64,000 nucleotides of DNA from the NCBI GenBank assembly GCA_018389105.1, contig JACATO010000930.1, positions 372,001-436,000 on the forward strand. The letters are read 5' to 3'. The DNA is from Nautilus pompilius. Its lineage: Eukaryota; Mollusca; Cephalopoda; Nautilida; Nautilidae. Numbering within the stretch: position 1 is the first letter of the stretch; each line of letters opens with the position of its first letter. Made by a program: the position numbers and the translations under genes. Below, one piece after another: positions 36,575-48,200 of this stretch. The notes beneath the pieces were generated by a model. That model did not search any database and was not told where the DNA came from. It saw nothing but the letters and a program-made list of their open reading frames with translations.

Positions 36575-36731
36575 TTCACTGTCAACACCAAAAAACTTAG
36601 TTCACTTGCATTGGCTGATAAAGATTGTCCACCTTCGTATTTATTATCTTTATCTTCATTTCCAAGTCTATTTTAGTGTGTTTACACATGGGCTCAGCAC
36701 TTTTACTACCACCTTGCCTTTTTCCAATCAT
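36575..36731 (-). pseudogene. Tigger N-terminal DNA-binding fragment, copy B
   Basis: From a Met at 36731 the minus strand reads MIGKRQGGSKSAEPMCKHTK and then IDLEMKIKII; after a frame change it continues KYEGGQSLSANASELSF and TVNTT. These are the same landmarks as copy A (basic start, K-Y-E-x-x-Q-S/T-L-S, T/S-V/I-N-T/M), so this is a second, independently decayed N-terminus. It ends at the inner terminus at 36570. Confidence 0.6.
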
Positions 36732-37009
36732 AATTGCAGCAAATAAATCACTAGAAAATGAAAAACTTTGAAGAAAAACTATGAGTGATGCAAGAGATGC
36801 ACTATGCATAGTGTCTAATGAGAGGATGTGTGTGTGCTGCGTGCGAGAGAGAGAGGGAAATCACGTAATATTATCACAGAAACTCTGCGTAAGTTGCAGA
36901 AATGACCGCATATCGACAGCAGTAGCGCTCTGCTAATGTAATGTGAATTTTTGGCTTACAGGAATTGTTTACGTAAGTCACGTATTACATAAGTCAGGGT
37001 CTTCCTGTA

Positions 37010-37240
37010 TAGCTTACCACCTATGATATACAGGAAGTTGTATGGTTTTCTTAACAGGAGAGCTCTAGCATTGTTTATATTATTTGTAAAGCATCAGAGT
37101 TTAAATTACTGAACTCCCCTTGAAAATAATGAGATTAAGATATTTTAAAAATTTTTTTATAAGTTATGGAAAAAATTAGGTCTGGTTATTGACGATTTTC
37201 AGTTTTCCTGTAAAATGAAGGTTTTTCATTGTAAAAAATT
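37010..37240. other. Short AT-rich gap
   Basis: About 230 bases between the composite Tigger and the recognisable LINE coding relic. It may be LINE sequence too decayed to read. Confidence 0.5.
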
Positions 37241-37436
37241 TTGGTTTGACCACATTTAAGATATGCTTTGCAGACTTGGAGTCCTTATTTGAGAAAATAT
37301 GGAATTATTAAAAAGAGTTCAGCATAAATTTTCTAGATATTTTCTGGATCTTAAGCATTCAGAATAAACTAAAAAATTAAAATCATTAGTTACAATTTTT
37401 GAAATTTTTAGGAGACCTAATAGAGATTTGTCAAAA
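37241..37436 (+). pseudogene. LINE reverse-transcriptase C-terminal segment, left part
   Basis: The plus strand reads LV-stop-PHLRYALQTWSPYLRKYG, matching the late reverse-transcriptase motif of CR1/jockey-like LINEs in which a VRPHLEYA..-WSP-L segment follows the palm and fingers; the Arg codon has become TGA. After a frame change, RVQHKFSRYFLDLKHSE and LKSLVT..E.FRRPNRDLSK follow, in the correct order. The piece stops exactly at the TA that flanks the Tigger insertion and resumes after it. Confidence 0.72.
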
Positions 37437-37438
37437 TA

Positions 37439-39694
37439 CTGGTAGTCCTGATCTCTGTTTGTTCTAATTCTGTTCTTTCGACTAAATGCCACTGACAAAG
37501 TATGGATTTTCTATTTACACTTCATAGTTTTTTGTGTTAACGCTTTTCTGTGGTGTGAAAATTTTAAACTTTGCACCAGAACTAAGCTGCTCTGTAACCT
37601 TTATGCTCGCTACTCCACTGGTCAGGGCAGCATCTGCATAACCCGCACCAATCAGTCTCAGTCTCACTTGGTCAGTCATCAAGTGATTGTCTTATCTTCG
37701 TTTGGAGTATTCTTTTCCAAACCATCCCAAAACCTTCATAATGAGTGTAAAACTACTAGCAAGCTCTCCAGCACATGCTCCAGCCAAGAGAACCCATAGA
37801 ACCATCAGTTTGAATATGAAAATGGATGTAATGAAGTGATATGAAAGCAGGGGAGTGTTTAATAAACATTGTCCACTTGCTTGGACTACCACCTTCGACT
37901 GTGAGGACAATTATTACTAACTCTGCCAAAATAAAGTGTAGTGCTGAAAGTGTGACCCCAGGTTGTGTTATTAGTATTGTGAAGGGTACAGTTACGGAAA
38001 GCATGGAGAAATTATTAAGTATTTGAATTGAGGATGAAGGCCAAAAGAATGTGGCCAAGAGTTTGCTGATGATGCAGGTGAAAGCCAAGTCACTATGGAA
38101 AGATTTGAAAGAAAAGTGAAATGAAGGAAGTTCAAGGCAAGCCATGTTTGGTTTGACCACTTTAAGAAGTGTGCTAACCTGCACAATATTTTTGTGACTG
38201 GAGAGGTGGAAAATTTTTGACACTGTGGTGGCAGAATTTCCCAGACAAACTAAAAGCTATCATCCAATAAGGTCACTACTTGGCCAAGCAAGCTTTCAAT
38301 GTGGACACGACTGGACTATTTTGGAAGAGGATGCCATTATGGACATCTCAAAAGAGGAGGAGGTCACTTCATGCCTCAAAGCAGCGAAGGATTGCCTGAC
38401 CCTTTCCCATGGAGATAATGCTGAGGGAGACTGCAGGCTGAAACCTCTCTTGGTATACCACTCAGAAAATCCAAGAGCTCTGAAGGGTTTCTCCAAAGCT
38501 AATTTCTCTGTGGTATGGTGATCTAGCCCTAAAGCATGGGTGACTAGGCTGTTATTCCAGGATTGGATCACCTCCTACTTGTCCAACTTCATGAAACAAT
38601 ACTGTTGTGATGATAAAATTGATGACAGAGCTTTGCTCCTCTTCATTAATGCTCCTGGTCATCTTTTGAAGATAGAGGACATGACTGACAACGTTTGTGT
38701 CATGGTTTCGCCACCAAACACCACATCACTGTTGCAGTTCATTTGATCAAGGTATTATTGCTGCATTTAAGCCAGCTCATCTCGAAGACAGGTGGGGAGG
38801 ACAAACCTACAAATCGAGAGTTTTGGAGGGCTTATAATATAAAGAAATGTGTAGAGAATATCGGTACCTCATGGGATGAAACAACCCTGCAGCAATGAAT
38901 GGGGTTTGGAAGAAGATCTGGTCTGAATGTGTCCACAGCTTCCAAGGATTTGCAAACATGCCCGATATCCAGAAGCAGACTGTGAGGCTGACAAAGGAAG
39001 TTGGATTCAACAAAGTGGACCAAGATCATGTAGTTGAACTGTTGGAGTGTCGTGAGGAAGATTTCTCTAATGAAGACAATACAGCTAGAGCAACAAAAGG
39101 AAAGAGAGCAGGAGAAAGATGATGAGAACCCGACACCTCCCCAAAAAAAGCTTACAACAAAACTACTCTCTGAGGTTTTCAACCACATTGAGCTAGGGCT
39201 CAATGTATTTAGGAACAACAACCCCAGTATGGAGCACAGGATCAATTGTAGCTGTATAATTGAGGCATCTTGTATTGCTATAAGGAGCTATACCAGGAAA
39301 AGGAGAAGAAAGCTGTCCAGACCCCATCACCTTCAACAAGCAAGAAACTGGCCAGGTAACAGATGAAGAGGCAGACAGCCATGCCTCACCATCTCATTGA
39401 CCTCTCCAATCCTTACCCAAAAACTTCTCAGGCCTTGACATGTACCATACACCACTACTTGTGGTGAGTACAGTTTAATACAGTGTATATTCTCCATTTA
39501 TTTATGTTCTGTATGATTTTATTTAGTTAGTATGTCTTTAGTATTTACTTCAGTTAGCTTAGGATGACCGAAAATTACCACCCAGGAACAACATCCTCAG
39601 TTTCTAACAGTATGCCTATGGAAAATGTTTTCGATTTACAGGTTTTCAAATTACACTTGAGTTTTCAGGAACACATCTCAAACGTATTAGTAAT
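37439..39694 (+). mobile_element. Tigger1-like transposon inserted into a LINE
   Basis: The left border follows TA at 37437-37438 and begins CTGGTAGTCCTGATCTC, resembling the CAGGTAGTCC-type end of Tigger elements. The plus strand carries most of a Tigger transposase. The right border is inferred from where LINE coding sequence resumes (about 39692-39700); the preceding bases include ATTTTCGATTTACAGG-like text typical of the subterminal region but the right end is too decayed to align fully. Length is about 2.26 kb, usual for this family. Confidence 0.7.
37741..39366 (+). pseudogene. Tigger1-like transposase, heavily mutated
   Basis: A start at 37741 opens MSVKLLASSPAHAPAKRTHR. In order follow LGLPPSTVRTIITNSAKIK and MEKLLSI (first helix-turn-helix), FKASHVWFDHFKKCANLHNI (second DNA-binding part), FNVDTTGLFWK with the first catalytic Asp at 38304-38306, CLKAAKDCLTLSHGDNAEGD, LKPLLVYHSENPRALKGFSK, then LLFINAPGH, where the second Asp is replaced by Ile (38645-38647), SPPNTTSLLQ, and FDQGIIAAFK with the third Asp at 38745-38747. 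The tail contains MNGVWKKIWSECVHSFQGF and DQDHVVELLECREEDFSNED. The pieces lie in all three frames with many stops. One catalytic Asp is lost, so it was already dead by more than frame damage. Confidence 0.82.
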
Positions 39695-39850
39695 ACTAGT
39701 GGTCATAATTATAAAAAATCTAAGTTTCTAGCATGGTTAGATCTCAGAAAATTTTTTCTTTTTAGTATTAAATTTGTTAATGAAAGAAAGAAATTTGCCA
39801 CAAGTGACAGTGTGAATCAATTTAAGAATCATACTGATGGCCATTTCTTG
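39692..39850 (+). pseudogene. LINE reverse-transcriptase C-terminus, right part
   Basis: One open frame reads NTSGHNYKKSKFLAWLDLRK, then FFLFSIKFVNERKKFATSD and SVNQFKNHTDGHF. In CR1/jockey-like LINEs the C-terminus has TRGH..KL.KPR...D.RK.FFS.RVVNEWN.LP and ends with VN.FKNRLD.H. The residues fit in order, one frame, without stops. It continues the piece at 37241-37436; the Tigger element lies between them. The LINE's 3' untranslated region probably continues past 39850 but cannot be delimited. Confidence 0.72.
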
Positions 39851-41363
39851 TCCCTGGAGACTTTGCATAAGTCATGATGGCTTTCAGCTTCAAATATTTC
39901 TTGGAAGCTCACAAAATGTTTTCCCATTATTTTGGTCTCACCAAATTTCCATGCAAATTTTTAGTTCAATAGGATTTTATTTAGGATTGCCTCAAGGCAA
40001 TGAAGAAGTAACAAGATGAGAGAAGAGATCTTTGTTTTGATTAGAATACCTGAATTGAGTTTTGGGAGCTTGACTAATAGGGCAGCTCACTAACAGCTCC
40101 AAGTCGTCTTCATTAAGAAAAAAAATTGAAAGAGAGATTTAGTTATGGTTTAATTGAAAAATTTATTATAAAGTTTACAAGGTTGGTAATTCATTTCTTA
40201 ATTTCTGCTGGCTCTAAACGTCAGGGATATCTCACTTCATCAGTGTAAAAGAATTAAATCACATTTTGTCTGACACAGTCGAGAATATGTTGTCACTCTC
40301 AGCACATCTTAATCAGACTACTATTGGTATTTCACAGGTTTTCTATCTTCTTTTGCCTTAGGGAACCATCAATCTTTAGCTGTGAAACAAGCTTATCTGT
40401 GGAACAAATGTAAACAAATACTGAAGACAGGTCTTGGCAGTATTTCAAAAACTAGCCTAGGGAGAAAAGTTGAAAAGAATTCTACAGAATTCTACAGGAA
40501 TAATAAAAGAGGAAGAGAAGTCTTTTATTTTGTCCTGATGGCAACTGTGATGACCTCAATAGATACAGAATATGCTTGATGAGCTGGACTGCAATGCTGC
40601 AGCTATTGAATTTGTCCAATGTTGTGAACACAGACTTTGTATATTTGGCAACTTATGATTACTTTTGTCACTTAGTTTCAGCATAATGTATGTGACTTTT
40701 ATCTCTCTATTAGTCAATTAACTTAAAGCTGAAGTATCAATTCCCTTGGTATATACAGTTCAATTCTTTCTAAAATATGTTTGATACATGCTTTATGTAC
40801 ATGGTTTGTTTTTCTTCCATCTCTCTTGTAAAATAAGGTATTTCATTTGGTTTTCTTTGTGTAACGGTGCTTGCTTTGTTTTTATGTTTTCTCCATATAT
40901 TCTACTTCAGTTGGGCTCTTTTTTTGAATTGAAAGTGACCCATACACACAACCTTTCATATGTTATGAATATTTGAGAATACAATTTATATAGTAAAGTA
41001 CAAAAATGAAAATGATCAAATTACTCTGGAGTATTTAAAAAGTGGATATCACGTTGGTGAAGAAAGAATTGGTAAATTCTTACTGCTGGAGAGTTACTTG
41101 ATGATTAATGGTGTTCCCTTTCTGAAAAAATTTTTAATTTCTTCTTTAGGAAGCCTCCCCCTCTTCCCATGATTCATGGGGCCAGTCCTAAATTGCTTTT
41201 GCTTCTCTTGTTCCACACTATTTACATTTTCTATCTCCAATTTATCCAAATTTAAGGCAGAAAATATTGGAGGAATTTAGAAAAGTTTCTGAAATTTTGG
41301 TTGCTTTTTTTAAATGTCTTTTGCTTCTGGTTTAAGATTTTAACTGATCCTCAAAATAGGAAA
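39851..41363. other. No recognisable gene
   Basis: The first hundred or so bases are probably LINE 3' untranslated sequence. A small duplication GAATTCTACA occurs twice in a row near 40475-40495. The frames 40382-40579 and 40788-40976 have no recognisable domain. Confidence 0.45.
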
Positions 41364-41385
41364 TGTGTGTGTGTGTGTGTGTGTG
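41364..41385. repeat. TG microsatellite
   Basis: Eleven TG units in an uninterrupted run. Confidence 0.9.
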
Positions 41386-44300
41386 CCTATACATATAAAT
41401 AAAGATTCCTTGGTCTTTTTGGTGGACAAAAGTATCTTCTGGATGTTAGTATTATGTTTCTCTGAGATATGTTTGAGCCACTAAAGTAAAAAAATATATT
41501 GCCATAAGTTGTCTGTGTCTAATGTTTCATGGCAATTCACCATTATGGTAATGGCTATAGATCAGTGGTTATTGATTTGCTGGTGGTTTGCTTTTCTCCA
41601 TTTAGTATTATTTTCTTTATCATGCGGTGTTCTGTGGCAGAGTTTTATTTTCAGATTACAGCTCTCTATTTATATCTGACCTCATTCATTATAAGTAACA
41701 CAGTTGTTGATGAACTCCCAATGACTGTTTTTTTCTTTCTGTTTGCTAGAATTTTGACTGGGATTTTTTTAGAAAGCTTTTTTATGGTTAGGAAATGGCT
41801 GCTCATGAACTGTTCATGTATTGACTCATCCTCTTTATATACTGCCTTGTTCCTTACTCATGGAAGGCAGTGAGACTAACCTTTAGAATTAGAAATCCAA
41901 CAACCATTCTTGGTGAGAAAGGTATAATGTACTTTGTTAGTCAAACATTGGGATACAACGGGAAACCCCCAATTTGTGGCATCCAGTGAGTCCACACAAT
42001 ACAGTAGCAGCAATCAGTGATGAGGGCCATATATCTCACAAGATGAGGTGAGGCAGCTCACATTTGACCAACTTGTTTTCATGAACTGCTGTTGCTTTCT
42101 TTTTGTTTGGAAGTCTAGCCACAAAACTGACCTATGCCAGTTAGCTGTAATAACTGACATTTTTGTTTGTTGCATCAAGGTCATGCAGCAGAATTTTCAA
42201 ATGTACTGAATTTTTTTTTTTAAAGAGACTGCTAAAACTCTATGGGTTGATTATTATTTCTAATCACTGCAGTGTACAGCATCATTGATTTAATTTAGTT
42301 GTTAAAAGGTTTCGGAACCTTTTATAAAAGAAGTAATCACCATCTTCTGTATTTCCCACACATTTGAATCAATTAAATATTTTAGAATCTATTTCCCTTT
42401 TTTGTTTAGTTCTTGACTGGTCATAACTTCTTAAATTGGTAGATTTCTTCAAAAGCAAGAAAGAGATCTCATTCCCTCTGGTTGTCTTTAATTTCCCACA
42501 CAAGTCCTCAAAGCATCTGCTCTAGTGTGTGCCATTTCTTCATCACATTTTTCATTCTCCGACACCTGTCTGTATCATTGGAGGCAGCAGATTAATCATG
42601 CATGCACACAGTGTGTGTTTTGAGATGTTTAGTGCCAGGAGATATAGAAATGGTGCAGTGACAGTAACTCCATCACTAGCCAGGTTGTTTGTCTTTGGGG
42701 ACAATTTCTAAGCAAACAAAACATTAAAAAGAAAGTTAGATTGCAAACAAAAACACACTTGTTATAAATTGCCTGCTGTTGTTTACACTCCTGGAAAGAA
42801 GTGATTAATCTGAATTGTGTGGCAAAGCTGGATGGTTTGTTGCTGAGCTGCTGCTGGTGGCGGCAGTGTTCTTCCCTGCTCTGATTCAAGGGAGGAAGAG
42901 GAGTCTAAACTATTGATTCCACTTAATGTGTAGAATTCAGGAAATTACATTGTTACAAAAGAAAGTATAGAAAAAAAGGAAGTTGTTCAACACTTTTAAT
43001 TAACTTTAATGGCCAAAACAAACAAACAAAACATAAATAAATAAATAAATTTTAAAAAAAATTGAATTTAAAAAACAGTTTCAAACTGACATTGATTGGT
43101 GGCAGAGAAGTAATTTGTGCAGTAATAAAAAACAATTACAAAAAAAACTAAAATAAGAATGCACAAGAAAAAAAAAGAGAAATGTCAGCATGAATTACTG
43201 TACCACTTAATGATAGGTTTCATAAGTATCTGTATACTTTTCAAAATGAAGTGTCTGCATGCAAGGATGTGAATTCTACTTTTAAATGAAGGTCACCCTA
43301 ACCAGCTACTAACTCAATGGGAGCTGCAAACTATGTTCAAGTCAAAATTTTCTACATTAAAATAGATGCATAGCATCAGCTTAATCTCAGTTCAGTTTGT
43401 GATTTCATAGGTACCTCTAAAAATAATTTAGTTTGCTTTTCTGTCTTATCCCTATGTCTATCTTGTTTATTTTGAAAAACTTCTGTTATTGCATTTTAAG
43501 CAACTTCCTCTATTTTACTGAAAAACATTCCTTTCCATCTTGTTTTACCTGATAGGCAAGATGGAGAATCTACAGTCTGTCATATCCTCTGAGGTTTTAC
43601 TGCAATATTAAATTCTCTAATTCCCACTCTCTCACATCTTACATGCAATAATTTGTGTGCATCACCCAAATTATCTTGGACTGAATTTTAAAAAAAAATT
43701 TTGGCATTTTTGTCAAGTTTATTTCACATTGAAATCTGGAATCCTCAACATTATTGTTGTAGATGCTAATTGACATTGTTTCCGCTGCCTAGGGAAGTAC
43801 ATCATGCATTTTGCCCACTAATTTCTCATGGGAAGGTTTTTAAACTTTTGATGGAAGTCCTTTAGTACGAAGTTATAAATATTCATTCTGACAACTCATG
43901 TGTCAAAGGTAGGCCTTACACTTGTCTCAGGGAACTGAATAGTTAGCAAATCTCTCACGATGGTAATGTAAAAGCTCTCTGATGAAATCTCCCTTATTTG
44001 CACTGCTAGTTACTAATATTTCTGGAAGCTGTAAAAACTTTGCGCCCATAACTTATGACCAAAACTTTGCCAACTGAATTTTAAATTTCCTGGTGACATA
44101 GGTGCTTAGCACTAAGTTAATAAAACAATCAGCATCTTGTAAGTATTACCATTATCTCAGCAATAAAAATTGGAATAAATTAACCAACACCTTTATATTT
44201 TACCTTTCTGTTACCAGTATAACTTGTACCAATTAGTAGAAATACCAGTAGCTGATTAGTACTGCTAATTAGCTGTGAGTATTCATTTTAGTTTTGCTTA

Positions 44301-45079
44301 GTAGCTACAAGGAGATAAGAAACAGTTATGGCTGGTACAGTTTTGGGGGAATGTAGTGTTGGGGGGAGGAGAAAGCATACCAATTTGATTTTAAAACATT
44401 TGCCTTATAATAATGATTTTCATTTATGATGTTGGTTGATTTACTTTTCTGTGGGGAAAATTGGTAAAACACTGGTTACCAAGAAAATGTTTGATGGCAT
44501 TTAAAGTGGTTTCAGTTTTTAGTGAATTCATTTGTTGTATGCAGCGCCTCTGCAGTACTTAGTATGTTTCTAACAGTTTCCATACCAAACTTTTCTTATG
44601 ACTTTTGTTTAATTGGTGAGTTCAGTTTTGTTTTTGTGTTATTTAGGCTGCAATTCCCCCCGTAAATATTATAATGCTTTCTTTATTTTCCAGACTATGC
44701 TGAAGGTTCCTTATGTCATAAAATAAAACAGTATTTAACTTTAAAAAAAAAATAAAAAAATTAGTAGCTCTGTCAAGAACCTGGGGTAATTATAGTACAT
44801 ACTGTGAAAGTTAGTGTTCTACCAAAAACAGCATAGCAGTACCCAGCAAAATTCAGACTGACACTAAGTAATACTTTGGATAATGCTGTTTGAGAATGGA
44901 AAGGCATTACTGATTTGTAATTTATAGAAAGTAACGGGTTTGTTGTGTGCCTGACTTCCATATCCTGTTCTCCTTTGCTTAGTTTAGGAAACTGGCGTGC
45001 ACAGGAAGTTTTCTGGTTGGGAGATACCTTATGTGCCGATTTGAAGAAAGAGTCAGTTTGGGTATTTCCCATCATCTTA
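41386..45079. other. No recognisable gene
   Basis: AT-rich sequence with an AAAC/AAAT run near 43019-43050. The plus-strand frame 41529-41873 (114 codons) is hydrophobic and T-rich, which AT-rich DNA gives by chance; I do not support it as a gene. The frame 42529-42711 is likewise unsupported. Confidence 0.5.
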
Positions 45080-45083
45080 TTAA

Positions 45084-45285
45084 CCCTTAAGCTGCAGTGC
45101 ACATAAATACACATAGTGCTTTTCCTGCCCTTATTCGAGTTTCCCAGGAAGGGAGCATCATTTGGGGGAGTCAAGTGGTCGAGTAAAGCATGTGTCCATT
45201 CATTTTTAAAAAAAATTTCTAAATTTTGTTTTTTTTACACACATGGAGGGTGTCAGGGATTACGATTGTCCCCTCCCCCGAAGGG
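45084..45285. mobile_element. Possible TTAA-flanked (piggyBac-type) MITE
   Basis: A 202-bp unit is bounded by TTAA at 45080-45083 and 45286-45289. Its left end begins CCCTTAAGCTGC and its right end, read inward, begins CCCTTCGGGGGAGG; only CCCTT is clearly inverted. TTAA duplications and CCC ends are the piggyBac pattern. TTAA is frequent in AT-rich DNA and the inverted part is short, so this is tentative. A 133-codon minus-strand frame (44773-45174) runs across its border and has no recognisable domain. Confidence 0.35.
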
Positions 45286-45289
45286 TTAA

Positions 45290-48200
45290 TAATAACAGAA
45301 CTAAATGAACTTTTTTGTGGAGACTTTTTTTTCTTTTCTTCTCATCATCAGGGTTTGGTCCTGAAGTGTGATGATGTTAGTTTGCAATAGACATATTTAT
45401 TTTTCTGTTTAAATTATTCAAAATATCAGCTGTATGGTGGAGGAGCACAAAAGTGTTGAAATTATTAATTATTCATGTTGTTTCTTTTCATCTTATTGAA
45501 AATGTCCTAGCCATAGATCTCCATTTTGTTCTATGCCAGTGTTATCACACCATTGTATAAAATATACATAGAGAAATGCAGCAGAAGTTGAATTGTTAGC
45601 ATCACAAATTCACTGAAAGTTATTACAAAATTAATTTAAGGAAACTAAAGATTTTGACTATTTCATTTTTTTTAAAGTATTGGAAATAGTTATTTTTAAC
45701 CAAATTACATTAAGCTTCAAAGAGTGACGTAGTAATTAGAAAGTGTACATTCTGATTTGTTATGTTTGTTTAACACTTTAATGTTGTCAGAAGTTTTTAT
45801 GAATACAGTGATCAAAGCTCACTACCAGAGAAATAAAATAACTTTAGATAACAAGGCTTTGCAGAGGCTAGAATTTGTAGTTTGCATATACACAGAAAAT
45901 TGGATTCGAGGCTAAGCTGTCAATGAGTATTTAATTGATAAAGGAAAGCAGGGGGGTGGGTTGTGTTTTTTTTTTAACTTTAAGCTTTCGATACTTTTCA
46001 TTGCAAAGTGGTGTGTATCTGACTGAACATTAGTTCATTAATTAAATTATTTACCTCAGAGTTTGACAGCTGCTGGAACCAGAGCAGATCACACAGAACT
46101 GACTGGGGCTGCTGCTCTTTGATTTGCCATAATAAAACTGACTGCATTTCCACTTTAGCTCCACAACATGAAAGTGTTCAGGCTGGAATTTTACCTAACC
46201 ATGAGGTCTCTGTGGCCTTTGGCAACAAAAAAATAAATAAATAGATAATAATTGGAACCTGTTCAATGCTTTGGTAAACAAACGAGACAAATGAGTGTTT
46301 CTATGAAACTACCTTCCATCTCCCTTTAAAAATGTAAGTTATTTTTCTAAACAGTTTTTTCTTTAAGAATATATCTGGAAAAATTGACTGTAACAACAGC
46401 CAATTGAACTTTTGAGATTACACAGGATGAAAATTAATAAAACTTTCTCATAGCACAATGCCGTGAAAGCTGCATATGCATCTTCTCTTTCTGTTTTATT
46501 AATTGAATATTATTGTAGTTTTAATGTCCATAGCTTGCATCATCAAAGCTATCTTTAAGAAATATATTTTTTTTTAGTATGTCAGTTTTAATAACAGTGC
46601 TTTGAAGGAATGTTTTCATAATTACCAGCAAATAAAGGTTTACCTCAGATCTGATCTAATGTGGCAGTTTTCAGGTAAACATTGCGTCACCATCCTGAGA
46701 TCTGTCTTGAAGATTACATGTATATTTTAATTTTTATGAGTAAATAGATGTAAATTAGTGTTTATATGTACAACTTGTGATCACACAGGTTTTCTTTGGT
46801 TTCAACTCACGACTATGACAACTAACACCTAGCATTTGATGAAACAATGATGAGGACATTAGTTTTCTCATTTCCTAGTAATCCACCTATGTATATTGAT
46901 TGCTCATCTGTACCTCTGGCTTGATTATCAGTAGCTAACTCAGATTTCTTTGATTATATGGTTTACATGAAAACTGGTTTATCAAGGTTTCAAATCTTGA
47001 CAAAGAAACTGATTTTAAAAAAAAAGGAGAGAGAGAGAAAAAAGTATTAATAGGTTAATTTAAAACAAACATTCAGCTTCCGTAGCATTGTTTTGTGGGC
47101 ATATTATCTTAATTATCAGTGGATAGGAACACATTTCAGATTCCATTTATTATCATCAGTTGGGGAAGGACAGTTTTTTTTAAATTTAATTCTGTTGCCT
47201 TTATGGGGTATTTTTTGACTCTCCAAACAAGTACCATTAGAATTACAGCTATTTTTGCTGGTCAGCTTCTCGCTTGAGAATCCATTCTAATAATGAAAAT
47301 AAGATAGACAGGTGAGAAATGTACACAAATCAATGAAAAAAGGACCGAGTAACAAGATACCAACTGAAATGTAAATACAAAGGGACATCTGAAAAAAAAG
47401 GTGAAAGTGAGAAAGAATAAAATTTGTGGAGTAATCCATCTACCGCTGATTAACACACATTACTTCATGGAGATTTTAAAGCCTTTTTGTAGGAAATGAA
47501 GGTAAAATCCGTGCTAGGTGCCATGATTAACTTTCACTTCTGACTGATATTCAAGCCTTATTCATCCTTACACGGGGAACAGCTGTGGATGTTGTACTAT
47601 TTACTGTTGTACTATTATTCTAATTGTCATTTAAAACACTAAACAAATCTTTGGGCTACATCATTAGCTGGAGTGAAAGTGGTCATCTTAGAAATGTGTT
47701 TTCATTAGACAAACTCGATTCTGTTTGCTGATGCTAAACTAGGTACATAGCGATACTGCATCGTATTCTATAAAATGTGAATGAGTGGTGTGGTTAGGCT
47801 AAATGTGAGAGTAATAACAATTTCAGACATTTGGGCTGACTAATGACTTCTGGCATGGACCACTTATTTGTAACCTCCCTCTTTGTATGAATGCTAAAAA
47901 ATAAAAGTGGCATGGACACTTTGATGTTTAATAATTTAAAAAAAAAACAAATAACTTTTATTAACTACTTATTGATTTAGCGTAAATAAGAGAAAAAAAT
48001 GATGGAGCCATTTCTTAAAAAGGTGATGATTAGTGAACTAAAAAAAATTGTTTGCATGAAAGCATATTTATAAAAAAAATTCTACTTTAAATCGTTATGA
48101 AAAAAATGTTGTCTTTCATGAGCCAGATCAGAGATTTAGAATGCAGGTAATCAAAAAAAAAAAAGAAAACTTTAAAAAATATTTGTGTAGTCAAGCAAAG

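Larger units (their letters stand above)
36000..37007 (-). mobile_element. Composite Tigger/pogo element with three termini
   Basis: The outer ends are CGGGAAGACCCTGACTTATG on the left and, read inward, CAGGAAGACCCTGACTTATG on the right; TA flanks both sides (35998-35999, 37008-37009). A third terminus lies inside at 36549-36569 and, read inward to its left, gives CAGGAATACCCAGACTTACA, again followed by TA at 36570-36571. Two separate N-terminal DNA-binding regions, both on the minus strand, lie one in each half. No catalytic domain remains. The simplest reading is a deleted copy inserted into, or recombined with, another copy of the same family. Confidence 0.75.

Noticed and set aside
38296-39245. 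Minus-strand frames of 90-137 codons in the 37.7-39.2 kb region.
   Set aside because: They are shadows of the plus-strand Tigger transposase relic.
41529-41873. A 114-codon plus-strand frame rich in hydrophobic residues, like a membrane protein.
   Set aside because: T-rich DNA yields Phe/Leu/Ile-rich frames by chance; there is no family motif and no gene context.
44773-45174. A 133-codon minus-strand open frame, among the longest non-transposon frames.
   Set aside because: I find no recognisable domain, it crosses the border of the possible TTAA element, and its composition is that of the local DNA. No promoter or splice evidence supports it.
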